In this document: in pieces, positions 1-5,465 of the stretch
How the letters are laid out: each line of letters begins with the position of its first letter
Position numbering within the stretch: the stretch's first letter is position 1
DNA from: CANHEE01 sp043777755
GTDB taxonomy: Bacteria; Bacteroidota; Bacteroidia; Chitinophagales; Saprospiraceae
NCBI GenBank assembly: GCA_043777755.1
Contig: JAYWHK010000223.1
Span: forward strand, 1-8,054
Length of the DNA stretch: 8,054 nucleotides
Direction: 5' to 3'
Made by a program: the position numbers and the translations under genes
The notes under the pieces: model-generated
What the model was told of the DNA's origin: nothing
The model's input: only the letters and a program-made list of their open reading frames with translations
The model's database searches: none

Positions 1-46
1 GCATTTTCCGTAGCGTTGGCTTTAAAGCCAACGCTACGGAAAATGC
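1..46. repeat. 46-bp perfect palindrome made of two inverted repeat units
   Basis: Bases 1-23 are the exact reverse complement of 24-46, centred on TTTAAA. Each arm carries the 18-bp unit GCCAACGCTACGGAAAAT (27-44 forward, 3-20 inverted). The same unit forms another palindrome at the right end of the window with a different centre (ATTAAT). It could fold into a long hairpin in RNA or a cruciform in DNA, and might stop transcripts leaving the gene that ends at 84. It looks like a dispersed intergenic (REP-like) element. The left boundary is cut by the window, so the element may be longer. Confidence 0.9.
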
Positions 47-80
47 CAACGCTACGGAAAATGCCAACGCTACAGAATTC
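27..80 (+). repeat. 18-bp tandem repeat, three units
   Basis: Units lie at 27-44, 45-62 and 63-80. The first two are identical (GCCAACGCTACGGAAAAT) and the third is degenerate (ends ACAGAATTC). A weaker fourth core, ACACTACGCA at 81-90, matches ACGCTACGGA at 8 of 10 bases and runs into the end of the adjacent minus-strand gene. The period of 18 keeps a reading frame open through the array, but I see no sign that it is translated. Confidence 0.85.
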
Positions 81-83
81 ACA

Positions 84-461
84 CTACGCAGCCGCTATAT
101 TCAATATCCAATACAGTCCTCCTACGACCATTGCTGGAATCAAAAACAGTTGTATCAGCCAAACAGCTATCAAAATCAGAATTGGCGATATTGGAAAAAT
201 CATCCAAAACCATTCTGTCCGTCCAGAACCCGTCATTTTCGCATTCAACGGTGCATATAACAAGTGTAAAAAACCTTCGATTTGATGCGCAAAAAGTACT
301 TTTATCCAAAAAATATCATAAACAGAACCTTTTTGGCTTTTGCTGATGCCAGTTTTTCGTTTTTCTACATCTTTGGCAATGCCAAGTTTGTAGCGAAATG
401 GATATGCCCAATTGCCCAAAACATAAATGTAACGATAGTCTAATTTGCTTTTTATTGACAT
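84..461 (-). CDS. GIY-YIG-like (T5orf172/MUG113 type) protein with hydrophobic C-terminal tail
   Basis: A protein of 125 residues. The N-terminal part looks like the compact GIY-YIG-related domain of the T5orf172/MUG113 group: YIYVLG at 11-16 (the GIY-like strand), YKLGIAKDVEKRK at 24-36 (the YIG-like strand with the basic residues that follow it), a Glu at 62 in a helix (candidate metal ligand), and GSGRTEWF at 78-85, characteristic of this group. Residues 86-105 and 108-123 are strongly hydrophobic and probably form one or two membrane helices, so the domain would sit at the inner membrane. Family members are assumed to be nucleases, but the substrate is unknown. The start is an ATG after an A-rich stretch. 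The stop (TAG, 84-86) lies in a degenerate copy of the neighbouring repeat. It has its own candidate promoter and is separated from secG by two hairpins, so it is probably a single-gene unit. Fold assignment is fairly sure; activity is inference. Confidence 0.75.
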   Translation of the reverse strand: MSIKSKLDYRYIYVLGNWAYPFRYKLGIAKDVEKRKTGISKSQKGSVYDIFWIKVLFAHQIEGFLHLLYAPLNAKMTGSGRTEWFWMIFPISPILILIAVWLIQLFLIPAMVVGGLYWILNIAAA

Positions 462-493
462 TTTTTTTATTTTTTTAAGTTGATTTAGTTATT

Positions 494-524
494 CAAGTTT
501 AGCATTAGCGGTGACTTAACACAA
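494..524 (-). promoter_or_regulatory. Candidate promoter of the GIY-YIG-like gene
   Basis: Read on the minus strand, TTG (522-524) is followed after 20 bases by TAAACTTG (494-501), one base away from the Bacteroidota -7 consensus TAnnTTTG. Transcription would begin near 488 and leave a leader of roughly 25 bases before the ATG at 461. The one mismatch and the AT-rich background make this tentative. Confidence 0.35.
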
Positions 525-576
525 TAGAAAACCACAAAGATATGCTGCATGACAGACATTCCTTTGTGGTTTTCTA
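525..576. terminator. 15-bp perfect stem with 22-base loop, candidate terminator after secG
   Basis: Bases 525-539 (TAGAAAACCACAAAG) pair perfectly with 562-576; the loop is 540-561. It lies downstream of secG on the minus strand and just before the candidate promoter of the next gene, where a terminator is expected. Neither strand has a clear U-tract after the stem, although the stem ends in U-rich sequence. A regulatory or processing hairpin, or a small mobile-repeat remnant, is also possible. Confidence 0.5.
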
Positions 577-599
577 AAAATGAATTCGTAATGTATTAA

Positions 600-622
600 A
601 TTGGATAAAAAATATATCCAAT
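600..622 (-). terminator. Short hairpin after the secG stop
   Basis: An 8-bp stem (ATTGGATA at 600-607 with its complement at 615-622) and a 7-base AT loop sit 18 bases past the secG stop codon. The minus strand continues with TTAATAC. The stem is AT-rich and weak, so it may only assist the larger hairpin at 525-576. Confidence 0.3.
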
Positions 623-640
623 AACTTAATAACTAATATC

Positions 641-898
641 TTATTCTGACAATAACTTTTGAGTAACACCGCTGTTCACGAAAAACGTAGCTGCGATACA
701 AAGAGAGAATAAAGCAATCGCTAAACCCCAAGTGATTTTTTCGATAATGTCCGTTGAGCGTGATGCACCAAACATTTGATTGGCAGCATTACCACCAAAC
801 GTAGAATCAACTCCACCACCTTTTGGGTTTTGAATCAATACAATAATGATTAAAAATACGCCTACGATGGCTGTTAAAATTGCAATAGTTGGTAACAT
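641..898 (-). CDS. secG: Preprotein translocase subunit SecG
   Basis: SecG is the small accessory subunit of the SecYEG channel and helps SecA drive secretory proteins across the inner membrane. The 85-residue protein has the family layout: a membrane helix at about 3-22, then the hallmark loop (VLIQNPKGGG at about 20-29, followed by a Gly/Asn-rich stretch with FGGNAANQMFGASRSTD), and a second helix at about 55-75. Length is normal for a Bacteroidota SecG. The start is an ATG without a Shine-Dalgarno sequence, preceded by an A/T-rich stretch. It is the last gene of the minus-strand operon, 57 bases after the TPR-like gene, and I see no separate promoter in that gap. In many Bacteroidota groES and groEL follow at this point; here two hairpins and an unrelated gene follow instead. 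Confidence 0.95.
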   Translation of the reverse strand: MLPTIAILTAIVGVFLIIIVLIQNPKGGGVDSTFGGNAANQMFGASRSTDIIEKITWGLAIALFSLCIAATFFVNSGVTQKLLSE

Positions 899-955
899 GA
901 TTTTTTATATAAATTTTAAAAGTTTTAGTACATTAAATTACCAAAACGAGAATGA

Positions 956-1915
956 TTATTTTATTCTTTCAATTTCGGCTGCAAAGAACGCACTTTTTTC
1001 TGGTATTTGCAACTTTAGTTTCTCAAACATTGAAATTGCTTCTTGAATTCTTCCCTGTGATGCCAAAATTTTTGCTAAAGTAGCTGTTGCAAGGTTTTCG
1101 TTCTTGATTAAACTCCTATCTGCGAAACTAACTTCTTCGCTACTTTTTTTCTTTTTGGCATTCTTTTTTTTCTTTTTTTCTTCTTCCTGTCCCATTTTCT
1201 CCTCGATTCGTTGCTTATGCGATGCAATTTCTTCTTCACTCACGAGGTTGATAAGGTTTGGCGATTCCACTTTTGTTGGGTTTGTTTTTTTCCAACTTGA
1301 AAAAGCTGATTTTGGCAAAGGTTTAGGCGAAGTTGTTTTTTCTTCATTAACTTTTGCCGCTTGCCGCATTGGTGGTTCCGCCTCACTTTGGTTCATCAAA
1401 TCTTCAAAAGTCACTAAAGGAGCGTCTTCATCATCGTCAATATCGTCGTCTTCATATCCCGAATTATTCATGTCAGACACCGCAATTGCAGGAAGTGCTT
1501 CGACTGGCACAATAGCCCGATTTTCAACAACTAAATCTTCTTTTTCTTCTGCCAACAAAATAGCGGAAAGTGTGGATAACTCAAAATTTGTATCGGTTAC
1601 GACTTCTGGCAACACTTCCTCTTTCGACTTTGTAATCTCGTTCAAATCGAATTTTTCTTCTAAAAGATAATCCTTTTCAAAATCCACATCGTGCAAAAGT
1701 TGGTACAAATACGAGCGATCCGTGCTATATGTTGCAGCGAGGTTAAGCCATTTTTCAAAATCAGGATGGTCTTCGATATGAGATTTTTTGGCAATCAAAA
1801 AATGCAAATTTTGACAATATGGGAATTGACCAATCAAGTGTTGAATATCTTGATAGCCCAATTCACGCAATTTTGACGTGTCAATCAAATAATAAGAAAA
1901 TTGGTCTGCGGTCAC
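956..1915 (-). CDS. Uncharacterised protein with TPR-like C-terminus, low-complexity middle
   Basis: A soluble protein of 319 residues without signal peptide or membrane segment. The N-terminal helical region (about 10-75) includes LIGQFPYCQNLHFLIAKK and LAATYSTDRSYLYQLL, a pattern recurrent in Bacteroidota proteins at this locus. The middle is disordered, with an acidic run EDDDIDDDEDA (155-165), and a very basic run at 247-257 (ten Lys out of 11 apart from one Asn-Ala interruption nearby). The C-terminus (about 274-319: NLATATLAKILASQGRIQEA, then FEKLKLQIPEKSAFFAAEIERI) resembles one TPR-like helical pair. It starts with GTG directly after the in-frame TAA of lptE, so no earlier start is possible in this frame. 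Its place between lptE and secG is a known Bacteroidota arrangement and suggests an envelope-related role, but the function is unknown. The Lys codons form long A-tracts that may provoke slippage. Confidence 0.85.
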   Translation of the reverse strand: MTADQFSYYLIDTSKLRELGYQDIQHLIGQFPYCQNLHFLIAKKSHIEDHPDFEKWLNLAATYSTDRSYLYQLLHDVDFEKDYLLEEKFDLNEITKSKEEVLPEVVTDTNFELSTLSAILLAEEKEDLVVENRAIVPVEALPAIAVSDMNNSGYEDDDIDDDEDAPLVTFEDLMNQSEAEPPMRQAAKVNEEKTTSPKPLPKSAFSSWKKTNPTKVESPNLINLVSEEEIASHKQRIEEKMGQEEEKKKKKNAKKKKSSEEVSFADRSLIKNENLATATLAKILASQGRIQEAISMFEKLKLQIPEKSAFFAAEIERIK

Positions 1916-2428
1916 TTACCAGTTGTTAAAAGTATCGTTGAAAATATTTGTAATGATTTCATTAATCATTTGCTTATTGAGGTCTTCTTGAATACTCGAA
2001 AGACTTGTCGTTGCATCAAAACGCCTTTGAAAGCTAAAATCTCTTTTGTAGTTGGCTTTTTCATTTTTGCTGTTGTTGTGTTCTACATTAACGACCATCG
2101 TAACGACGTTAATGGAAGAACCTTCACCAGGCAAAGGTGCTTCGGCTGTAATTCTATAATCACTAATAGTGCCAGAAAACTCAACGTCTGGCGAATTTTC
2201 ATTGAATTTTAATCGGGCTTCGTCCCGCACTCGATTTCTAAAACGCTCGCTAAAATCCTGTCCAAGTGACGCTGGCGCAAGTGATGCTTTGTTCACAAAA
2301 TTGCTGATGTAAAAAGTCTGAACAGCGGGGTCAATACTGAAGCCTTTGAATGTATAACAACCCGTAAAAAATAAGCAAAATGCAAGGAACAGTGAACAAC
2401 GAAGAGTGAACAATGAACGGTTTATCAT
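1916..2428 (-). CDS. lptE: LPS-assembly lipoprotein LptE
   Basis: LptE plugs the LptD barrel in the outer membrane and helps insert lipopolysaccharide. From the chosen ATG (2426-2428) the protein has 170 residues: a signal peptide with lipobox FTGC (Cys24), then the family pattern GCYTFKGFSIDP, QTFYISNFVNKASLAPASLG, DFSERFRNRV, DVEFSGTISDYRI and a C-terminal helix KQMINEIITNIFNDTFNNW. A TTG start at 2468-2470 would add 14 residues and overlap the upstream gene by 22 bp; the ATG is preferred because it puts the charged n-region directly before the hydrophobic core and leaves a normal 20-bp gap. The signal peptide is encoded by a 7-bp tandem repeat (2384-2418). The stop abuts the GTG of the next gene. 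Sequence identity in this family is low, so the call rests on the overall pattern plus the neighbourhood. Confidence 0.85.
   Translation of the reverse strand: MINRSLFTLRCSLFLAFCLFFTGCYTFKGFSIDPAVQTFYISNFVNKASLAPASLGQDFSERFRNRVRDEARLKFNENSPDVEFSGTISDYRITAEAPLPGEGSSINVVTMVVNVEHNNSKNEKANYKRDFSFQRRFDATTSLSSIQEDLNKQMINEIITNIFNDTFNNW
2384..2418 (-). repeat. Five-unit 7-bp tandem repeat in the lptE signal-peptide codons
   Basis: On the minus strand, 35 bases divide into five heptamers of the type GTTCACT or GTTCATT (the others are CTTCGTT and GTTCCTT). They begin 10 bases after the lptE ATG. As 7 is not a multiple of 3, successive units are read in different frames, and three units give a seven-codon period (RSLFTLR then CSLFL). 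Short tandem heptamers of this kind are known as dispersed repeats in some cyanobacteria; finding one inside a reading frame is unusual. Confidence 0.85.
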
Positions 2429-2448
2429 GGTGTTAATTTTTTTTAATA

Positions 2449-3075
2449 CTACTTCTGACTTGCGAACCAACTGTTGTATTCTTTTACGATTTCGTCAATG
2501 TCTTTTGGTTGGTATTGACGACTTTTGAGTTTATTTACCAATTCTTGATGGTCTTTGACGTACTCTATCAAGTCATATCGAAAGAAAACATGGCGAAATC
2601 TACGAATTTTACCTTTACCTTTTTGGATATAATTGATGGTACTAACATCTATTCCATTGGCGGAATCGTTGTAAAAATAACCTTTGTATAATTTAATATG
2701 TCCATTCTGGACAATTTCAAGAAACATTTTTTCATTGTCATTCATCAAGCCTGCAAATGCTTTGACTTGATTGAGTTGAGAAACAAAAGTAATTTCTTTT
2801 TTATTTTCTAACCAAAACGTAACTTGTTTTATCTCACTTGGTGTTATTTTCTGTTCAATACCGTCTTTATTGATAAAACGGACTTTCCACATGATGTCAG
2901 TATATGAAAAATCGCCTTTTGAAGCGGATTTTGGCAATTTTACCATACCACGGGCTGTGTCGTTTTGGTTATTGACGATGTACGCCCCAAAAAAACGTGG
3001 ATTGAGAATGAGTTGCGCACTACTTACCTGACAACCCATCAAACAAAACAAAATGGTATAAAATAGTTGTTTCAT
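2449..3075 (-). CDS. Secreted or lipid-anchored protein of unknown function
   Basis: The 208-residue protein begins with an export signal (Lys2, hydrophobic core 4-14). Two processings fit: cleavage by signal peptidase I after SSA (A20, before Q21), or lipidation at Cys15 in LMGC. The mature part looks mainly beta-rich in its first two thirds (for example QVTFWLENKKEITFVSQL, MFLEIVQNGHIKLYKGYFY) and ends in helices with YQPKDIDEIVKEYNSWF, a tail I associate with a family of Bacteroidota exported proteins of unknown role. I do not recognise a named domain. It is the first gene of the operon with lptE, the TPR-like gene and secG, behind a good promoter candidate, and ends 20 bp before the lptE ATG. 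An outer-membrane or periplasmic location follows from the signal; a link to LPS assembly is only inferred from position. Confidence 0.8.
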   Translation of the reverse strand: MKQLFYTILFCLMGCQVSSAQLILNPRFFGAYIVNNQNDTARGMVKLPKSASKGDFSYTDIMWKVRFINKDGIEQKITPSEIKQVTFWLENKKEITFVSQLNQVKAFAGLMNDNEKMFLEIVQNGHIKLYKGYFYNDSANGIDVSTINYIQKGKGKIRRFRHVFFRYDLIEYVKDHQELVNKLKSRQYQPKDIDEIVKEYNSWFASQK

Positions 3076-3086
3076 ATTTCTGAATA

Positions 3087-3118
3087 CAAAGTTACGATTT
3101 CTTTTAATAATATTACAA
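3087..3118 (-). promoter_or_regulatory. Promoter of the minus-strand lptE-secG operon
   Basis: On the minus strand, TTG (3116-3118) is followed after 21 bases by TAACTTTG (3087-3094), a perfect match to the Bacteroidota -7 element TAnnTTTG. Only 11 bases separate the element from the ATG at 3075, so the leader should be a few bases long. The 12-mer AATACAAAGTTA (plus-strand reading, 3083-3094) recurs exactly at the promoter of the DUF2911 gene, 7946-7957. Confidence 0.7.
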
Positions 3119-3134
3119 TAATAATAATAAAAAG

Positions 3135-3158
3135 GTTGCTTTTCCTAAGAAAAACAAC
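3135..3158. other. Small hairpin in the divergent intergenic region
   Basis: GTTG at 3135-3138 pairs with CAAC at 3155-3158, and after one C-A mismatch TTTTC (3140-3144) pairs with GAAAA (3149-3153), leaving a CTAA loop. It lies between the two divergent promoters, upstream of both. It could be an operator-like site, but a chance hairpin in AT-rich DNA is equally likely. Confidence 0.2.
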
Positions 3159-3256
3159 TCAATGACTTATGCGTTTAAGCCGTTTTTTGATTTAATCCAT
3201 TTTCGTAGCCAAAAGATTAAGATTAATTTTTTCAGAAAAAAATTAAAAACAGATAG

Positions 3257-3264
3257 TATCTTTG
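3257..3264 (+). promoter_or_regulatory. -7 promoter element of the holB operon
   Basis: TATCTTTG is a perfect TAnnTTTG element. No exact TTG is present at the expected -33 distance; a T-rich stretch at 3227-3232 occupies the place. Only four bases lie between the element and the holB ATG (3269), so transcription should start at or within a base or two of the start codon, giving a nearly leaderless mRNA. Confidence 0.6.
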
Positions 3265-3268
3265 CCAC

Positions 3269-4384
3269 ATGAAATTTAGAGAAGTCATAGGACAGGCTAC
3301 GCCTAAGCAGATTTTGACGGGCATGATTGAGGGCAATCGTGCGCCTCACGCACTCTTGCTACTTGGACGAGAAGGTTTGGGTGGAATCCCGATGGCGTTG
3401 GCGTACATTCAGTACCTTTTGTGTGAAGACAAACAGGGCGATGGCGATGCTTGTGGTGTTTGTCGGGCGTGTAGCAAAACGTCAAAGTTCATTCATCCTG
3501 ATGTACATTATTCTTATCCGACTGTAGGAACAGGCAAAATTTCGACTGATTTTATCACCGAATGGCGAAAAAATATAGAAAAAAATCCTTACCAAAATGT
3601 CAATCAGTGGCTGACAACCATCAGTGGTGGCGAAAATAAACAAGGAAATATCAACAAAGACGAGTGCGGAAGCATTATGAAAAAGTTGAGTTTGAAATCT
3701 TTCGAGTCAAAATATAAGGTGCTTTTAATGTGGCTGCCTGAATATTTGGGTAAAGAAGGCAATCGTTTGTTAAAACTTATCGAAGAACCACCTGACGATA
3801 CTATTTTTGTATTGGTCGCTGAAAATCAAGAACTTATACTAAATACGATTCTTTCCCGTTGTCAGTTGGTAACATTAAGTCCGTTGAGCAATGAGGAGAT
3901 TATTCTTGCTTTGGCTGAAAAAATGAATATTTCAACTTCCCAAGCGAGTGCAATTGCGCAAATTGCTGACGGGAATTTCAACGAAGCCTTGTCGCTTTCT
4001 CAAAACAGCGACAACGACAATGCGTTGCTTTTTTTGGAATGGATGCGCAAAACGTATGCTATTAATGGGCCTGATATTTTGCAATGGACTGATAAGTTCG
4101 CTGCGGCTGGTCGTGAAGCGCAAAAGTATTTTTTTCGCTATGGTTTGCATTTTATCAGAGAATTGATGATGTACAAAGTGACCAATATGACTGAAAAAAT
4201 AAGGCTGCAACGGATTGAAATGGAAACATTAATCAAAATGTCGAATGTGATTCAATTGGAACACATTGAGCCAATTTCAAAATTGTTTGACGAAGCGATT
4301 CTCCATATTGAACGCAATGCAAATGCAAAAATTCTATTGTTAGATGTTTCTATTCGTATGAATAAAATTTTGAAAAATAGATAG
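3269..4384 (+). CDS. holB: DNA polymerase III delta-prime subunit
   Basis: Delta-prime is part of the clamp loader that places the sliding clamp on DNA for replication. In 371 residues the AAA+ fold shows: FREVIGQ at 3-9, the usual start of clamp-loader ATPase domains; a degenerate P-loop GREGLGGI (33-40) lacking the catalytic Lys, as expected for a delta-prime that does not hydrolyse ATP; a zinc module Cys52, Cys62, Cys65, Cys68; LLKLIEEPP (167-175); and the SRC motif (196-198), whose Arg acts as arginine finger for the neighbouring subunit. Residues about 105-145 form the extra segment (with NKQGNI) seen in Bacteroidota members, which explains the length above the roughly 330 of E. coli. 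The ATG start is supported by the conserved N-terminus. First gene of a three-gene operon; the next ATG follows after 2 bp. Confidence 0.93.
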   Translation: MKFREVIGQATPKQILTGMIEGNRAPHALLLLGREGLGGIPMALAYIQYLLCEDKQGDGDACGVCRACSKTSKFIHPDVHYSYPTVGTGKISTDFITEWRKNIEKNPYQNVNQWLTTISGGENKQGNINKDECGSIMKKLSLKSFESKYKVLLMWLPEYLGKEGNRLLKLIEEPPDDTIFVLVAENQELILNTILSRCQLVTLSPLSNEEIILALAEKMNISTSQASAIAQIADGNFNEALSLSQNSDNDNALLFLEWMRKTYAINGPDILQWTDKFAAAGREAQKYFFRYGLHFIRELMMYKVTNMTEKIRLQRIEMETLIKMSNVIQLEHIEPISKLFDEAILHIERNANAKILLLDVSIRMNKILKNR

Positions 4385-4386
4385 TC

Positions 4387-5112
4387 ATGGAGAAGTATAT
4401 TATTCATTACCACGAAGTGAATTATCGCAAGGAATTGACTGTCCCTGCCTTGCTAAATCTAATGCAAGAATCGGCAAAATTGAGTGCCAATGCCTTGGGT
4501 TTTGGTGTGGAAAAAATGAACAAACAAGGATTGGCTTGGGTATTGTCAAGGTTGAAAATAGATTTTTCTACTTTCCCAAAAGTTGGTGAATCGCTTTCAA
4601 TAGACACCAAACCTATCGAAATTGGTCGTTTTTTGACGCAGCGTGATTATTGGATTTTTGATGATAAAAAAAATGAAATTGCCAGCGCAACAAGCCAATG
4701 GATTGTGTTAGATGTGGAAAAAAGAGCGATGATTTCGATTCCAGATGTTATTCGAGCTACCGTTTTGACACCTGTCGAAAATGCAAAATCTCCCATCAAA
4801 GAAAAATTACAAGCTCCAAAACAAATTGATTTTAAAAAAAATTATACTGTTAATTTTCATCAAATTGATTTCAATTTACATACCAATAATGTCGTCTATG
4901 TACAATGGATTTCGGAAGCTGTGCCTGATGAAACACTTTGGAATTTTGATATTTGTAGTTTGGATATTCAATTTAAAAACGAAAGCAGCTTGAATGATGT
5001 TGTTTTGGTAGAAACACAAATTATTGACAATCAGAATTTTATACATCGAATTGTCAGAGAAAGCGATGGTAAAGATTTAGTCTGGGCAAAAACAATTTGG
5101 AGAAAAAGATGA
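4387..5112 (+). CDS. Acyl-ACP thioesterase (double hotdog, FatA/FatB-like)
   Basis: The enzyme hydrolyses acyl-acyl carrier protein to release free fatty acids in the cytoplasm. The 241 residues fit two tandem hotdog domains: the first (about 1-130) has the hotdog helix with LLNLMQESAKLSANALGFG (22-40) and GLAWVLSRLKIDF (48-60); the second (about 150-241) carries DFNLHTNNVVYVQWISEAVP (161-180), which matches the catalytic D-x-N-x-H-x-N-N region of plant FatA/FatB with Asp161, Asn163 and His165. The plant active-site Cys is not evident; FKNES (196-200) occupies roughly that stretch, with Glu199 the likely equivalent. Length is normal for bacterial members, which lack the plastid leader. No signal peptide. 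It lies 2 bp after holB, and its TGA overlaps the crcB ATG. The partner genes give no hint of its acyl-chain preference. Confidence 0.85.
   Translation: MEKYIIHYHEVNYRKELTVPALLNLMQESAKLSANALGFGVEKMNKQGLAWVLSRLKIDFSTFPKVGESLSIDTKPIEIGRFLTQRDYWIFDDKKNEIASATSQWIVLDVEKRAMISIPDVIRATVLTPVENAKSPIKEKLQAPKQIDFKKNYTVNFHQIDFNLHTNNVVYVQWISEAVPDETLWNFDICSLDIQFKNESSLNDVVLVETQIIDNQNFIHRIVRESDGKDLVWAKTIWRKR
5099..5111 (+). promoter_or_regulatory. Ribosome binding site and ATGA overlap deciding the crcB start
   Basis: GGAG (5099-5102) lies six bases before ATG 5109-5111, one of the few Shine-Dalgarno-like sequences in the window. The ATG shares bases with the thioesterase stop (ATGA, 5109-5112), typical of translational coupling. 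An in-frame TTG at 5097 would add four residues (MEKK) but has no such support. Confidence 0.6.
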
Positions 5113-5465
5113 ACTATATTCTTGTTTTTTTAGGTGGTGGCATTGGGAGTATTTTGCGTTACGGATTGTCGCAAGGACTGAAACGATTTAACTTTGATTT
5201 TCCCTTAGCAACTTTGTTGGCAAATGGATTGAGTTGTGTTTTGTTGGGCTTTACGCTTAGTCTTTTTTCCAATCAAAGCATCAGCGAACAACAAAAACTA
5301 TTGTTGATAACTGGCGTTTGTGGCGGATTCAGTACTTTTTCGACTTTTACAAACGAAACTTTCCTTTTGGCTCAAAATGGCAATCTGTTCTTAGCTATTT
5401 CAAATATTTTTATTAATTTACTGTTTTGTTTTGTTTGTCTTTTTATAGGAATGAAGTTATCTTAG
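5109..5465 (+). CDS. crcB: Fluoride ion channel CrcB/FluC
   Basis: FluC channels let fluoride leave the cytoplasm and work as dual-topology dimers in the inner membrane. The 118 residues carry the family signatures: GGGIGSILRYGLS (9-21), LATLLANGLSCVLLG (33-47) with the conserved pore Asn39, and GVCGGFSTFSTFTNE (69-83) with the phenylalanines (Phe77, Phe80) of the fluoride path and the Ser/Thr stretch by the central sodium site. Four hydrophobic helices are apparent (about 1-20, 32-53, 63-88, 95-117). A single copy is enough for a homodimer. It is translationally coupled to the thioesterase gene. I see no fluoride riboswitch before it, so it is presumably expressed with holB. Its end overlaps the convergent substrate-binding protein gene by 9 bp. 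Confidence 0.93.
   Translation: MNYILVFLGGGIGSILRYGLSQGLKRFNFDFPLATLLANGLSCVLLGFTLSLFSNQSISEQQKLLLITGVCGGFSTFSTFTNETFLLAQNGNLFLAISNIFINLLFCFVCLFIGMKLS

Noticed and set aside
1..80. Possible CRISPR array.
   Set aside because: Units abut with no unique spacers, and the orientation inverts; no cas genes are present.
16..285. Open frame on the plus strand with a PTLRKM repeat from the 18-bp array.
   Set aside because: The frame is open because 18 is a multiple of 3; it then runs antisense to the GIY-YIG-like gene and shows no protein-like features.
1104..1670. Long plus-strand open frame opposite the TPR-like gene.
   Set aside because: It is a Ser/Phe-rich shadow of the Lys/Glu-rich gene on the other strand, with no start signal or recognisable domain.
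2429..2470. Longer lptE starting at TTG 2468-2470.
   Set aside because: It would put 14 mostly charged residues before the signal peptide and overlap the upstream gene; the ATG at 2426-2428 gives a standard lipoprotein signal.
3167..3349. Short minus-strand open frame across the holB start.
   Set aside because: Overlaps the holB promoter and conserved N-terminus on the opposite strand; composition is not protein-like.
3365..3388. Loss of the P-loop lysine in holB as a sign of decay.
   Set aside because: Delta-prime subunits normally have a degenerate P-loop; the zinc cysteines and SRC motif are intact, so the gene looks functional.
3437..3449. GGCGATGGCGATG resembles the conserved start of a fluoride riboswitch, upstream of crcB in the same operon.
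   Set aside because: It lies within holB codons for Gly-Asp-Gly-Asp beside the zinc cysteines, 1.6 kb before crcB, and the rest of the riboswitch consensus is absent.
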